A DNA stretch of 51,684 bases from a virus. The stretch is taken from the IMG/VR virus record IMGVR_UViG_3300009130_000040, positions 1 through 51,684 of that record; one strand, written 5' to 3'. Positions 23,167 to 32,562 of this stretch are shown piece by piece; positions within the stretch are counted from its first letter, which is position 1, and each line of letters opens with the position of its first letter. The translations under genes were made by a program, and so were the position numbers. Under the pieces are notes generated by a model, which saw nothing but the letters and a program-made list of their open reading frames with translations, was not told the origin of the DNA and did not search any database.

Positions 23167-23174
23167 CTATTTAA
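23167..23174 (+). promoter_or_regulatory. CTATTTA element after the terminator
   Basis: CTATTTAA follows the terminator directly and precedes TATGGAG, the ribosome-binding site of the gene at 23192. As at 15710, the terminator-then-CTATTTA arrangement suggests a promoter. Confidence 0.5.
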
Positions 23175-23191
23175 TATATGGAGATTTTATT

Positions 23192-23458
23192 GTGAAAGAT
23201 ATAAACAATTTTTCAAATACTGTAAAGAATATCTTGCAAGCTACCATGGGACTCGCTTCGCAGCCGATTTCTATTAAGGGAAGTCAAAAATATGTAAACA
23301 CTTTTGTGGAGACACTATTGCAGGAAAAAAGATTTCTTGAAAAATATTTAGAGCATGGCAAAGAACATTCTTCAACCCAAACTGAACGAGCATTATTGGA
23401 AGAGAAGATTGAGAATTTTGAAAATTCAACAGGAATTGTCTGGCCTCTAGGAGATTAA
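23192..23458 (+). CDS. Small helical protein before the tape measure
   Basis: 88 aa from a GTG at 23192, chosen because GGAG lies 8 nt upstream; an in-frame TTG at 23162 would lie inside the putative promoter. The sequence is helical (VKNILQATMGLASQPISIKG; ALLEEKIENFENSTG). Not recognised. It lies 6 nt upstream of the tape measure, so it may be a tail-assembly factor. Confidence 0.55.
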   Translation: MKDINNFSNTVKNILQATMGLASQPISIKGSQKYVNTFVETLLQEKRFLEKYLEHGKEHSSTQTERALLEEKIENFENSTGIVWPLGD

Positions 23459-23464
23459 TAAAAA

Positions 23465-25933
23465 ATGGCTAACGGTCCTGGTGGTGGTGGCAATCGAAGT
23501 CGATTAGGGGTTCTTGGTCGATCTGCGATTTATGCAGGTGCAACAGTTGGTGCTGAAAGCCTAGCCCCCGGAACTGGTGCAGCTGTCGCTGGTACTGCCG
23601 CTGCCGCCGAAGGGCTGACCAAAGTTATCCAGGCACTCCAGGGTGCAGTCGAGAAACTGACTGAGCCGTTTGAAGAATTTTCGGACGCCACATCCAAAGC
23701 AGCCCAAGCATTCGGAACCAAAGGTTGGTTTGAAAGTTTTGTAGATGCTGCCACCAAAGTGGACGACCTTCGAGCGAATTTACAACGTGCAACAGGACAA
23801 ACAGAACAATATGCTAAGGCTGCAATAAGTTTGCAAGGCGCACTTAGTGGTCTTGGGTTGTCCACTGAAGAAGCTACCAAAACTTTTACAGCTTTACATG
23901 AGTCTTACTCTGATTTTTCAGATCTCTCTCCAAGGATCCAAAAAGCCCTCGCACAACAAACTGCTTCACTAACAAGATTAGGAATTTCTCAAGAAACAAC
24001 TGCAAAAAACTATCAACTTATGGGCAAAGCTCTAAGAATGACAGATAAAGAAATGGAGAAGGCAACCGCGAGGATGACGAAATCTGCATTATCTTTGGGA
24101 ATTGCCCCTCAAAAAATGGCAAGTGATTATACATCAATCATGCCACAATTAATGCATTGGGGTCGAAGTGCAGAAGATGTTTTTTATAAACTAGCTGCAC
24201 AGTCAAAAGCCACTGGAGTTGAAATGGGTGAACTACTTGGTGTCGCATCTGGTTTTGACACCTTTGAATCAGCTGCTCAAAAAACTGCTAAACTAAATAT
24301 GCTTTTGGGTGGACCCTATTTAAATTCTGTTAAGATGCTCGCGGCGGACGAAAATGAAAGAATTGAAATCTTGAGGGAAAACATTAAACTCACAGGGTTG
24401 TCGGTCGAACAATTCGGACGGTTCCGTGGTAGGGACATAATGAGAGAAATGGGCTTTAAAGATATGGCTACTTTCTATCAAGCCATGGGAGCACCCGATA
24501 GTGTAATCGAAAAATATAGAAAAAAACTAACACCCGCTGAGCTTGCTCAACAAAATTTAAATAAAGCGATAAACCAAGGAGCGAAACTTACCGAACGATG
24601 GTCGGCATTTTTCGAAAGAACCTCACGAATTATTGGAAACCAATTCTTACCTATCATGAAAGAGTTCGGTAAATTTATGATGTCCGGTGAAGGCGGCAAA
24701 GGCATCACCGACATGTTTAATTTCTTTGCTTTGCGCATAAAAGATGTGGTGAAATGGTGGGATCAACTAGATGCTCCAACTAAATCAACTATTACAAACT
24801 TTGCCAAATTTCAACTAAAATTGGTAGCTACATCATTTGCCGTATCGCAATTTTCGGGGATATTAAGTCCTGTGCTGGGGATGTTCACGAGCCCAGGCAC
24901 AGGCTTGATCGCTGCATTGGTCTATGTCTCACAATATTGGGGTAGATGGGATGATCTTATAAAAGACACAACCACCCACCTTTATCGATTGGACAACACA
25001 ATCAGTACCTGGTTAGGGACTATGAAGAAAAAAGAGGGTTGGCAGTGGTTATCTTATGTTGAAGACTTTTATAAATTTATGAAGGTTAAGATCCCTGACG
25101 CCATAAATACTGTGGCTACCTATTTTGGACCGACTGGTAGTTTCAGCAGTGACTTTGCTTATTTTTCTCAGCAAGTGAAAGATGGTTACGAGATTGTTTC
25201 ATCTTATTTTACGACAATCCAAAAAGCAACTGCGGCACAAGGTGGGGGACTGAAAGGGATTATCGCGGTGTTAAAAAGCGAAGTTAAGAGCTTTATTCGA
25301 GAAACAGGAAAATTTTTACTTTCAGAGTTTGGAGACACTATCGCCTTTTTCGGCAAAGAGTTTGAAGCAACTACTACAATTGCGGGTGTCAATCTCGCCG
25401 GTACTGGGACAGCCAACCTGCAACGCTCCTTACAAATGTCAGGTGGTATACGAGAACGACTGCAATCAAAATCGGGTCGCGAGTTAGCAGCATTTGATTT
25501 AAAACAATTTGTCGAAGCCCAGCAAAAATATGATGATTCTAAAGGTTTCTTGGGGAATGGCAATCCATCACTTCTGGGTGGAGTCCAAGGAACTCGTGTG
25601 GGTCAAATTCTGCGAAAACATTTCGGAGAAGCCGCAGCCAAGCAGATATTTGAGAGTGACACCGACGATCTTATTGAGAACCTAAAGCAAACTCTCGGAA
25701 CCAAACATAGTGGAGGATCTTTCACCCGAGCAATTGTGCGAAATGATGAAGGAATTGTAATGGTTCCACCAGGAATGAGTGCGATGGCAATCGCATCTTC
25801 TTTAATGAATGGTGGAAACCAAAACGCAGCTGCATCAGGACCAATTAATCTTTATGTGGATGGAGAAAAACTTGCAAGCTCACTTCCTCTGGTAAATGCC
25901 TTAAATAAAGAGTTAGGAACTAAATTGGGATAG
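23465..25933 (+). CDS. Tape measure protein
   Basis: 822 aa. It sets tail length and is ejected ahead of DNA. A Gly/Ala-rich start (GAAVAGTAAAAEGLTKVIQA) is followed by long amphipathic helices (about residues 40-420) with typical tape-measure wording (KAAQAFGTKGWFESFVDAAT; LSTEEATKTFTALHESYSDF). Hydrophobic segments follow near 460-500 (LVATSFAVSQFSGILSPVLG; TGLIAALVYVSQYW), and a C-terminal block reads NDEGIVMVPPGMSAMAIASS. Position between chaperone pair and baseplate genes is canonical. At about 1.5 Angstrom per residue the tail would be roughly 120 nm; this is a rule-of-thumb estimate. Confidence 0.88.
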   Translation: MANGPGGGGNRSRLGVLGRSAIYAGATVGAESLAPGTGAAVAGTAAAAEGLTKVIQALQGAVEKLTEPFEEFSDATSKAAQAFGTKGWFESFVDAATKVDDLRANLQRATGQTEQYAKAAISLQGALSGLGLSTEEATKTFTALHESYSDFSDLSPRIQKALAQQTASLTRLGISQETTAKNYQLMGKALRMTDKEMEKATARMTKSALSLGIAPQKMASDYTSIMPQLMHWGRSAEDVFYKLAAQSKATGVEMGELLGVASGFDTFESAAQKTAKLNMLLGGPYLNSVKMLAADENERIEILRENIKLTGLSVEQFGRFRGRDIMREMGFKDMATFYQAMGAPDSVIEKYRKKLTPAELAQQNLNKAINQGAKLTERWSAFFERTSRIIGNQFLPIMKEFGKFMMSGEGGKGITDMFNFFALRIKDVVKWWDQLDAPTKSTITNFAKFQLKLVATSFAVSQFSGILSPVLGMFTSPGTGLIAALVYVSQYWGRWDDLIKDTTTHLYRLDNTISTWLGTMKKKEGWQWLSYVEDFYKFMKVKIPDAINTVATYFGPTGSFSSDFAYFSQQVKDGYEIVSSYFTTIQKATAAQGGGLKGIIAVLKSEVKSFIRETGKFLLSEFGDTIAFFGKEFEATTTIAGVNLAGTGTANLQRSLQMSGGIRERLQSKSGRELAAFDLKQFVEAQQKYDDSKGFLGNGNPSLLGGVQGTRVGQILRKHFGEAAAKQIFESDTDDLIENLKQTLGTKHSGGSFTRAIVRNDEGIVMVPPGMSAMAIASSLMNGGNQNAAASGPINLYVDGEKLASSLPLVNALNKELGTKLG

Positions 25934-25961
25934 TATTTATTCTATAGGGAGGAAGCATAAG

Positions 25962-27047
25962 ATGCCAGTAATAGCAAATGTACGAAAAGGATTGAGTCAG
26001 GGAGGGAGATTTCTCGGACTTGGTGGAACGTTTGATGATCAGTCAGATGCTCTCAAGAATGCCGGTCAAGTCATCCTGTTTACTCACGTCCCCACGGGAA
26101 CAACAGTCGAATTTAAAGCATTTTTAACACAATTTCAAGATCAGTTTTCCTCCAAATGGCAATCACAGGCGGGTTATGGCAGGATGGATAACATTCAGAT
26201 GTTTCAACAAACAACGCGCCACCTTCAAGTTACTTTTAAAGTTGTGGCAGCATCACTAGAAGAAGCCAAGAGCAATATGGTTAAAATGTCAACATTTTCT
26301 CAAATGCTTTACCCCACGTTTGACGGATCGGGAGGAGCCCAGACAATGAAGGCTGCCCCGTTAATAAAGCTGAAGTTTATGAATTGGGCACAGAATGCAA
26401 CCGATGGCACAGGGTTAATGGGTGCGACAAAAGGCTTTAGTTTTGCGCCGGTTCTGGAGCCTGGTGTCTTTACAACTAAAGACGCAGCAGGAATTCCTAT
26501 TTTATTTCCAAAAGAGCTGGCAGTCAGTGTTCAGATGGATGTTATTCATGAACATGCGTTGGGTTGGAGAAAGGAAAAAACGAAACCTAAACGCAAAACC
26601 GCACCAACCTCACAAAAATTAACAACGGCAACCGCAGTTGAATGGTATCAGCCGCAGAGTCAACTCTTTCCTTATGGAGAGTTCGTGGGAACACAAAATT
26701 TTAGCAATGTTGCAAGCCAAGTTCCCAATCCCGATTATGAGGAAAAAGAGAAAAAACAAATAACGGCAACTCCCGACGTTAATGCCAGGGGTGGTGGTGC
26801 AAGAGGCACACCAGGCTCCCAAGCGCGATTGAAGATGAAGCCCGCTCCGGATCTTGTGACGGGTTATAATGAAGTTCAGTGGGCAGCAATGGAGGCAGAG
26901 ACGGGGCTTACAAAAACAAGTGACGCTGATCGCACGGTGCGGCTTGAGGAGTCGATGCTCAACCAAGGCATCGGGACTTTTAAGCCCTCACCGACTCCGC
27001 GAGTAGATGGTCCGAAACGCCTAGGAGATCTCGGTTACAACCCATAG
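25962..27047 (+). CDS. Baseplate tube-initiation or hub protein (gp48/gp54-like)
   Basis: 361 aa with a strong ribosome-binding site (GGGAGGAAG). The N-terminal two thirds look like a tube-type beta domain: VPTGTTVEFKAFLTQFQDQF, SSKWQSQAGYGRMDNIQMFQ, TTRHLQVTFKVVAASLEEAK, SQMLYPTF. This 'FKAFLT...W...GR.D....F..T.R' pattern recurs in proteins that start the tail tube on the baseplate. The C-terminal 120 residues are basic and Gly/Pro-rich, probably disordered. The gp48/gp54 assignment is by pattern and position. Confidence 0.55.
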   Translation: MPVIANVRKGLSQGGRFLGLGGTFDDQSDALKNAGQVILFTHVPTGTTVEFKAFLTQFQDQFSSKWQSQAGYGRMDNIQMFQQTTRHLQVTFKVVAASLEEAKSNMVKMSTFSQMLYPTFDGSGGAQTMKAAPLIKLKFMNWAQNATDGTGLMGATKGFSFAPVLEPGVFTTKDAAGIPILFPKELAVSVQMDVIHEHALGWRKEKTKPKRKTAPTSQKLTTATAVEWYQPQSQLFPYGEFVGTQNFSNVASQVPNPDYEEKEKKQITATPDVNARGGGARGTPGSQARLKMKPAPDLVTGYNEVQWAAMEAETGLTKTSDADRTVRLEESMLNQGIGTFKPSPTPRVDGPKRLGDLGYNP

Positions 27048-27056
27048 GAATGATTT

Positions 27057-27395
27057 ATGACCTCAAGATATAGCACAACTCCGATTGGCACAAACTCGTC
27101 AGAACAATACGAGAATGAGTTCAAAGAAAGGAACGTAAAATTTATAAGACAGTATTTTACTCCGATTCTTCGACACCTCGATCCCTCTCAAATGGTTGAT
27201 ATAAGCGGAATCTCTCATACCTGGAAAGTCGGGGACAGATATTATAAACTTGCCCATCGCTATTATGGAGATTCTGAACTATGGTGGGTGATCGCGTGGT
27301 TCAATAAAGCTCCCACCGAGTCTCATTTAAGGTTAGGAGACGTTATTTTAATTCCAACACCGCTTGAAACATTTTTAGATCGAATCGGAGTCTAA
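27057..27395 (+). CDS. 53: Baseplate wedge protein with LysM domain (gp53-like)
   Basis: 112 aa. The C-terminal half is a LysM-like domain: TWKVGDRYYKLAHRYYGDSE, LWWVIAWFNKAPTESHLRLG, DVILIPTP. This 'xVGDRYYKLAxxYYGD...WWVIAxxN...LxxGxxIxIP' layout is diagnostic for the T4 gp53 type of small wedge protein, which clamps wedges around the hub. It is followed 1 nt later by the large baseplate gene. Confidence 0.8.
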   Translation: MTSRYSTTPIGTNSSEQYENEFKERNVKFIRQYFTPILRHLDPSQMVDISGISHTWKVGDRYYKLAHRYYGDSELWWVIAWFNKAPTESHLRLGDVILIPTPLETFLDRIGV

Positions 27396-27396
27396 T

Positions 27397-29862
27397 ATGG
27401 CGAGAAGAAAACCAAAGACTGTAACATTCACCGAACAAGAATTTATTTTAGACAACATTCACCTTTTTAAAAACACTGTAAAAAGAGGGGAGAAGTGGGT
27501 TCCGCCACCATACACGCGCTTCATTCAACTTAGTGGCGCTCCGGGAGCAGAAGTAAACCGATTAGTATTAGCTCCTTTCTCTAAAGGTCTTCGTTTTAAT
27601 CAAATTACTCCTGCTCAACTCTCTTTGCTTGTTCCGAAGATAAAGATCTACAAAATGTTGAGAGATGGAACATCAGTACAATTCCCTCTTAACACCCTTC
27701 AAACTGTCGATTCAATTACAAACAGTATGGAGGGTCGCGGCACCGCAGTTTCCCTTAGAAGCCTTCAGATGCGCGATGAGGGCAAGCACACAGAATCACG
27801 GGCAAACCAATCTGGGGAATTGAAACTGTATTGTCAAAGTTTGGAAGCCTTCTTCATGACAAGACCAGGGGACATCCGGTTTTCAGATTTATTACATACC
27901 GAACATGGCGGACAAACCTATCCATCTCAAGAAGAAATGTTGGCTGCTGATATTGTACGGAGATACCCAATAAAAATTGAAATAGGTTGGCAAGTGCCAG
28001 ATGATAGTAATAACACCCTCTTTAATTCCTCTGAATTAAAGATGATTAGATCATTAAAGCATGTAGTGTTTATGCAAAGTTATCAGTATGAGATCGATCT
28101 TCAGGAGTCTGGCGAGATAGAGATTTCTATTAATTTTACTGGCAATTTAGATGCTACTTCTCAACAGGGAGCAGAACTTGATCTCTTTTTTGCCACTGAC
28201 AATTCCACTCAGTCACAAGTTGTAACAAGCGAAAAAGATCGCCTCTCTCGCCAGCTCAAAGAAAGTAGAAAATCTGCTAAAGATGGTCTAGTTTCTGAAG
28301 AAGCAGTGCAAAAAGAAAAAAAGAGAACCCAAGCGGGTATTCAACAGGCTTTAAGTGATTTGAGTTCTATCTCTGCCAAGGATGCTTGGGTGTCCTTATT
28401 CACCATTATGGAAAATTTAAATTTTAATGAAGCAAGTGATGATGAAGATCAGGGCGGTCGCATGTTTTATATAGATTTGCCTGAAGATGCTTTGGTGTCT
28501 TATGTTAATGCCAAGCAAGAGATGGCAAAAAAGACCAAAGATAAACAAACCCGGTTCGGCTTATCTGTCACCGCTAACGAATTGAGAAAAATGGTGGTGA
28601 AGTCTATATATAAAAGTGTCAAAAAACCCAAACAATCAAACCAACCCATTGAGGAAGCACGAGAGATTATTAAGAAAGCAGGCAATGATAAAAAGTCAAG
28701 GGACAAAATGCAAGCAGAGTGGGGAAAAGCGTTTCAAAGTTCTCTGTCTAAAGAATCGGGACAAGGCGAGCGCAGAATTAACTTTTTCTTTTTGGGCGAT
28801 TTGATTGAAGCAGCCCTTACAATAATTCATGATAGACCAGAAATCGGAGAAGGTTGCCCGCCAAGTCTATCTGTAAGACGAATGCAGCAAGCTCAAAAAA
28901 TGTGGGACAAAGTACGAGTCATCCTTGGAACCATAGAGATCAAAAATCCGTTAACCCAGGAAAGACACACAATGTCTTTGGCTGATTTACCAATTTCATT
29001 TAGCACATTTCAAATGTTCTGGGACAAAGTTGTGTGGGGTCCAAACAAGTTAAATTATTCTCTCACAAGCTTTTTAACTCACATAGGTACTGAATTAGTT
29101 CCATTGGCTTTTAAGAATTGTGTATTTGGGGGAAAGCCACTGGGGACAAGTGATCGGGCGACCATGTACAAATTCCGAATGCCAGCGTCGGACATACTGG
29201 ATGAGATCTGGAAAAAAGGAGTGACAAAAAATATTTCTCTAGAGGAGTTGACAGAAGCCAGATGGGAAAGATCCTCTGATGAAGACGGTTCCACAACAGA
29301 ATATAAGGAATATATGTTATTGCAGGGAGATACGTCCGCACCACCGCTACCAACTAGAGCTAGTGATATAGCAACACGCCTTGCATACAATAGTGAGCAT
29401 TCAGTTCCGACATTTTATATTGGAAATAACAAGGGGTTGTTGAAAAGTGTTCGTTTTGTAAGACATGGACTTCCCCCTTCTTTAATCGCCGAAAATATAG
29501 TAAATAACGCAGATAATAGTGGAGGAAATCTAGCTATGGCTGGACTCTATTCTTGTCGTGTAGAAATGTTTGGAAACCCTCTCATTTTAAATGGGATGAA
29601 TATTTATATAAACCCTCGCTCTCTTGGTTTGCCGGATAGCATAACCACGGATATAGCAGGGGGTATTAATAAATATGAATGGGCATCTAATGTTGGTTTG
29701 GGTGGGTATTATCAAGTCCTACAAGTTACACACACGCTAGATTCAAGAGGTTACATGACTACTTTTGACGCTCTACCCCAAAATGCTCTCCTGGGTCTTG
29801 AAAAGTGGAGCAATACTCAAATCAAAAAAGCGAATAATGCTGCCAAGAAATCAATAAGTTGA
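27397..29862 (+). CDS. Large baseplate protein, probable hub/wedge component
   Basis: 821 aa. No catalytic motif was recognised. The N-terminal part is beta-rich (RFIQLSGAPGAEVNRLVLAP; QLSLLVPKIKIYKMLRDG), then a charged helical insertion (about residues 265-310 and 395-470) and a C-terminal beta region (NIYINPRSLGLPDSITTDIA; GLGGYYQVLQVTHTLDSRGY) resembling the end of hub proteins that bind the tube. Place: after gp53-like, before the last structural gene. Hub (gp27-like) is a reasonable guess; a wedge protein is the alternative. Confidence 0.55.
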   Translation: MARRKPKTVTFTEQEFILDNIHLFKNTVKRGEKWVPPPYTRFIQLSGAPGAEVNRLVLAPFSKGLRFNQITPAQLSLLVPKIKIYKMLRDGTSVQFPLNTLQTVDSITNSMEGRGTAVSLRSLQMRDEGKHTESRANQSGELKLYCQSLEAFFMTRPGDIRFSDLLHTEHGGQTYPSQEEMLAADIVRRYPIKIEIGWQVPDDSNNTLFNSSELKMIRSLKHVVFMQSYQYEIDLQESGEIEISINFTGNLDATSQQGAELDLFFATDNSTQSQVVTSEKDRLSRQLKESRKSAKDGLVSEEAVQKEKKRTQAGIQQALSDLSSISAKDAWVSLFTIMENLNFNEASDDEDQGGRMFYIDLPEDALVSYVNAKQEMAKKTKDKQTRFGLSVTANELRKMVVKSIYKSVKKPKQSNQPIEEAREIIKKAGNDKKSRDKMQAEWGKAFQSSLSKESGQGERRINFFFLGDLIEAALTIIHDRPEIGEGCPPSLSVRRMQQAQKMWDKVRVILGTIEIKNPLTQERHTMSLADLPISFSTFQMFWDKVVWGPNKLNYSLTSFLTHIGTELVPLAFKNCVFGGKPLGTSDRATMYKFRMPASDILDEIWKKGVTKNISLEELTEARWERSSDEDGSTTEYKEYMLLQGDTSAPPLPTRASDIATRLAYNSEHSVPTFYIGNNKGLLKSVRFVRHGLPPSLIAENIVNNADNSGGNLAMAGLYSCRVEMFGNPLILNGMNIYINPRSLGLPDSITTDIAGGINKYEWASNVGLGGYYQVLQVTHTLDSRGYMTTFDALPQNALLGLEKWSNTQIKKANNAAKKSIS

Positions 29863-29870
29863 TAAATGTC

Positions 29871-29878
29871 CTATTTAA
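29871..29878 (+). promoter_or_regulatory. CTATTTA element before the last structural gene
   Basis: CTATTTAA lies 12 nt upstream of the ATG at 29891. The bases between (TAATATAAACAA) contain no Shine-Dalgarno sequence, so the transcript may have a very short leader. Confidence 0.4.
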
Positions 29879-29890
29879 TAATATAAACAA

Positions 29891-31024
29891 ATGGCATCCA
29901 TGTACGGAAATAATGATCTAAGTGCGGCAGAACTGTTTCGCCAAAGACTTTCATATAAAGAGTATGGATACTCAGCGCCAGTCACACCTTTTGATCTGTG
30001 GTATAATAAACCACTCTATGGCAGAGTTGGTGTTGATGGCTCTGTTGTTTATCCTCGTGAAAACTATTTAACACGCCTTGAGTCAAATACCGCAAAGAAC
30101 ATTTTTGTTTTAAATTTTGTTGCTGATGCTTTTTCTGATTTTCGTAAAAACTATATTTTTATGCAACCTTATGATGTAGTGGGAACAGTATTTGAATCCT
30201 TGGTTCCAGTTAAGGGATATTATAATCCAATATTGCGATGGAAAAGTTATGCTGGAAATATTTATGACACATTTGTTGGCGAATATTTAGAGGTTGCCAA
30301 TCGTAAAAATAAAATCATATCTTTTGGCGACTACTTGACCGCTTTCGATAAATATATGGAAGAATTTGGTTCAATAACTCCAATAACTTTAACAAATTAT
30401 TTGACATCCACCCTGATTTCACCCCTGATTTCTGGAATAATGATAGAACTCTCTAGTGCGAATCATGCAGATGATATGACCAAAGAACTTTTTTACATGG
30501 AGCAAAATTGTTTTGACTGCTATACTTCTGTTGCGCAAAAATTTGGATTTAAGATCGATAAGAATGCGCCTTGGCGTTTAATTGCAGATCTAAACTCACC
30601 TGCGATGCAAGGCTATATGGAAAAGTCTGGAGTGTCATTCTTGAACCTTTATGATATTTCCTACACCAAAACTCACGAAACTGATATGTCTCACATAAAA
30701 GAATTTCTTTATGAATCATATCGGACCTATGTGGAATCAAATCCTGATATCTTTATTTATGAATACTATGGCAAATGCCACAGAACATTAACAAAGACAA
30801 TACCAAGAGAGATTTTGTTTGAAGACAAGTTTCTCGATCAATATCCCGATTCTTTTTGGGTGGGATATTATGTTAAAATGTTAGCAAATGAACAGCCCGG
30901 AGTTCTGACTTCGAAAGAGATGAACGATCTAATCTTCCAATCAGTATCATTGGCAAAAAATGAAGAATTAAACCAAGCAAGATCAATCATTTATAATACC
31001 TTCAATAAATTCACATTGACATGA
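29891..31024 (+). CDS. Structural protein of unknown role at the end of the baseplate block
   Basis: 377 aa, no obvious ribosome-binding site. Tyr/Phe/Asp-rich throughout: RLSYKEYGYSAPVTPFDLWY; NIFVLNFVADAFSDFRKNYI; then several helical stretches (SFGDYLTAFDKYMEEFGS; HIKEFLYESYRTYVESNPD). No family was recognised. Its codon use and position (directly after the baseplate genes, before the polymerase) point to a virion or tail-assembly protein. It marks the end of the structural module. Confidence 0.55.
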   Translation: MASMYGNNDLSAAELFRQRLSYKEYGYSAPVTPFDLWYNKPLYGRVGVDGSVVYPRENYLTRLESNTAKNIFVLNFVADAFSDFRKNYIFMQPYDVVGTVFESLVPVKGYYNPILRWKSYAGNIYDTFVGEYLEVANRKNKIISFGDYLTAFDKYMEEFGSITPITLTNYLTSTLISPLISGIMIELSSANHADDMTKELFYMEQNCFDCYTSVAQKFGFKIDKNAPWRLIADLNSPAMQGYMEKSGVSFLNLYDISYTKTHETDMSHIKEFLYESYRTYVESNPDIFIYEYYGKCHRTLTKTIPREILFEDKFLDQYPDSFWVGYYVKMLANEQPGVLTSKEMNDLIFQSVSLAKNEELNQARSIIYNTFNKFTLT

Positions 31025-31051
31025 TCCATCAAATATGATAGGATCTAAAAC

Positions 31052-32254
31052 ATGTTATTTCAAATAATAGATAACAAACAAATTTGTTCGAGTATATATT
31101 CAAACAAACAAATTATTAACGATCCTGATTTTGACTCCCTAACACAAACATGGTCATACAATTCTTCTTTAAAAGATTATGATATTGATTACGCATCTTT
31201 ATATGTTAACGGAAAATCATTGGATCAAAGTTGTCCTGACATTTTAAAAGATAAATGGGAGAAAGTCAAACAAAAACATTTAGCATTTCTTAAAAGCTTT
31301 GAAACTGGAAAAGTTAATTATAATGATTATTGCTTCTATGATCTTGTTCCTGAATCTTTTGTTATGGAATTCTTTGAAGTAAAGTCTCAGATCACAGAAC
31401 ATATTCTCAAGACAAATGAAAAACCAGGGAACTATGATTTCATGGTTGAGCTGTCGGAATTGGTTGATGGCATCTCAAAGAATAAATTAATATTAAATAC
31501 ATCAGGATTAGATGAATCTCTGCATCAATTGCGCACAAGAAAGTTTAAAGAAAAACTTCAGAGGACAAGCCCGTATGTTCAGTACAATGTCTTTGGAACA
31601 ATCACAGGAAGGTTAACTACAAAGAAGGATTCATTCCCAATCCTTACAATGGACAAGAATTATAGAAAGATAATCCAGCCAAAGAATGATTGGTTTATTG
31701 AATTGGATTTTAACGCAGCAGAATTAAGATGCCTCTTGGCATTGAACGGAGTTGATCAGCCAGAGATGGATATCCATGAATGGAATGGAAAAATCTTAAA
31801 CAAATTGTCTGATCATGTAATGGACAGAGATGAAATTAAACGCAAGATCTTTAGTTGGCTTTATGGTCCGCCGAATGTTTCTCTTGGTATCCCTGAAATT
31901 GAGAGGTATTATAGTAAGAAAGGGGTTAAACGTAAATACTGGACGGGAACAGAGATAGTAAACCCTTTCGGTCGCAGGATAAAAGCTGATGAATTCCATT
32001 CTCTAAATGCGATCATCCAAAGCACAACTTCCGACACGTTTTTAAGGCGAGCAATCGCAGTAAATAAAATGTTAAAGAATAGAAAGTCCTTTACAATGGG
32101 GCTGATTCATGATAGTATGGTAATTGATTTTGATCGCAATGACAAAGATTTATTAGAAGATTTAATAAAAGAATTCGGCAATACCGACTTGGGTAAATTT
32201 AAAGTAAATGCCAGCTTGGGAACAAACTTTGGCAATATGAGGAAATTCCGATGA
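31052..32254 (+). CDS. Family-A DNA polymerase, polymerase domain only
   Basis: 400 aa. It replicates DNA. Motifs in order: YNVFGTITGRLTTKKDSFP (GT-TGRL, residues about 179-188); motif A LDFNAAELRCLL with Asp219; motif B R259-x3-K263-x3-F267-x3-YG272 in the O-helix; motif C GLIHDSMVIDF with His353 and Asp354. Motif C has Ser355 where most family members have Glu. The protein has only about 175 residues before the TGRL motif, so there is no room for a 3'-5' exonuclease domain. Phe267 at the O-helix position matches E. coli Pol I. Proofreading, if any, must come from another gene outside the window. Confidence 0.9.
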   Translation: MLFQIIDNKQICSSIYSNKQIINDPDFDSLTQTWSYNSSLKDYDIDYASLYVNGKSLDQSCPDILKDKWEKVKQKHLAFLKSFETGKVNYNDYCFYDLVPESFVMEFFEVKSQITEHILKTNEKPGNYDFMVELSELVDGISKNKLILNTSGLDESLHQLRTRKFKEKLQRTSPYVQYNVFGTITGRLTTKKDSFPILTMDKNYRKIIQPKNDWFIELDFNAAELRCLLALNGVDQPEMDIHEWNGKILNKLSDHVMDRDEIKRKIFSWLYGPPNVSLGIPEIERYYSKKGVKRKYWTGTEIVNPFGRRIKADEFHSLNAIIQSTTSDTFLRRAIAVNKMLKNRKSFTMGLIHDSMVIDFDRNDKDLLEDLIKEFGNTDLGKFKVNASLGTNFGNMRKFR

Positions 32255-32562
32255 GCACCAAACACTATGACAAGCTTGTAAGGGATCGTATCCCTCAAAT
32301 TATTAAAGAAAAAGGTAGAACCTGCAAATTCAGGATCGCAGACACCAAAGAATATCGTCAGAAATTAATGGAAAAACTTCAAGAAGAAACTTCCGAATTC
32401 ATCGAAACACCCTGCGTAGAAGAACTCGCTGATATTCAGGAAGTAATAGATGCTTTGTTAACAGAGTATAATTGGACAGGCTTGAAAGCCACCACTCAAT
32501 TCAAAAAAATCACTCGCGGATCGTTTCACGACAAAATCATTCTTGAGGAAGTATCAGAATAA
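32251..32562 (+). CDS. MazG-like nucleoside triphosphate pyrophosphohydrolase
   Basis: 103 aa, ATGA overlap with the polymerase. An all-alpha NTP pyrophosphatase hydrolyses NTP/dNTP to the monophosphate, house-cleaning or altering alarmone levels. The signature is KLVRDRIPQIIKEKG at residues 8-22, then EKLQEETSEFIE and EELADIQEVIDALL, giving the EExxE...ExxD metal-binding arrangement, and a C-terminal KKITRGSFHDKIIL (family: K-x-RGxFxxxIxL). Phages of marine bacteria often carry MazG-family genes. Confidence 0.8.
   Translation: MSTKHYDKLVRDRIPQIIKEKGRTCKFRIADTKEYRQKLMEKLQEETSEFIETPCVEELADIQEVIDALLTEYNWTGLKATTQFKKITRGSFHDKIILEEVSE

Noticed and set aside
31016-31044. TTGACA followed after 17 nt by TAGGAT, like a sigma-70 promoter for the polymerase gene
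   Set aside because: The TAGGAT box overlaps the AGGAT ribosome-binding site and would start transcription at the ATG itself. The -35 match alone is not enough.
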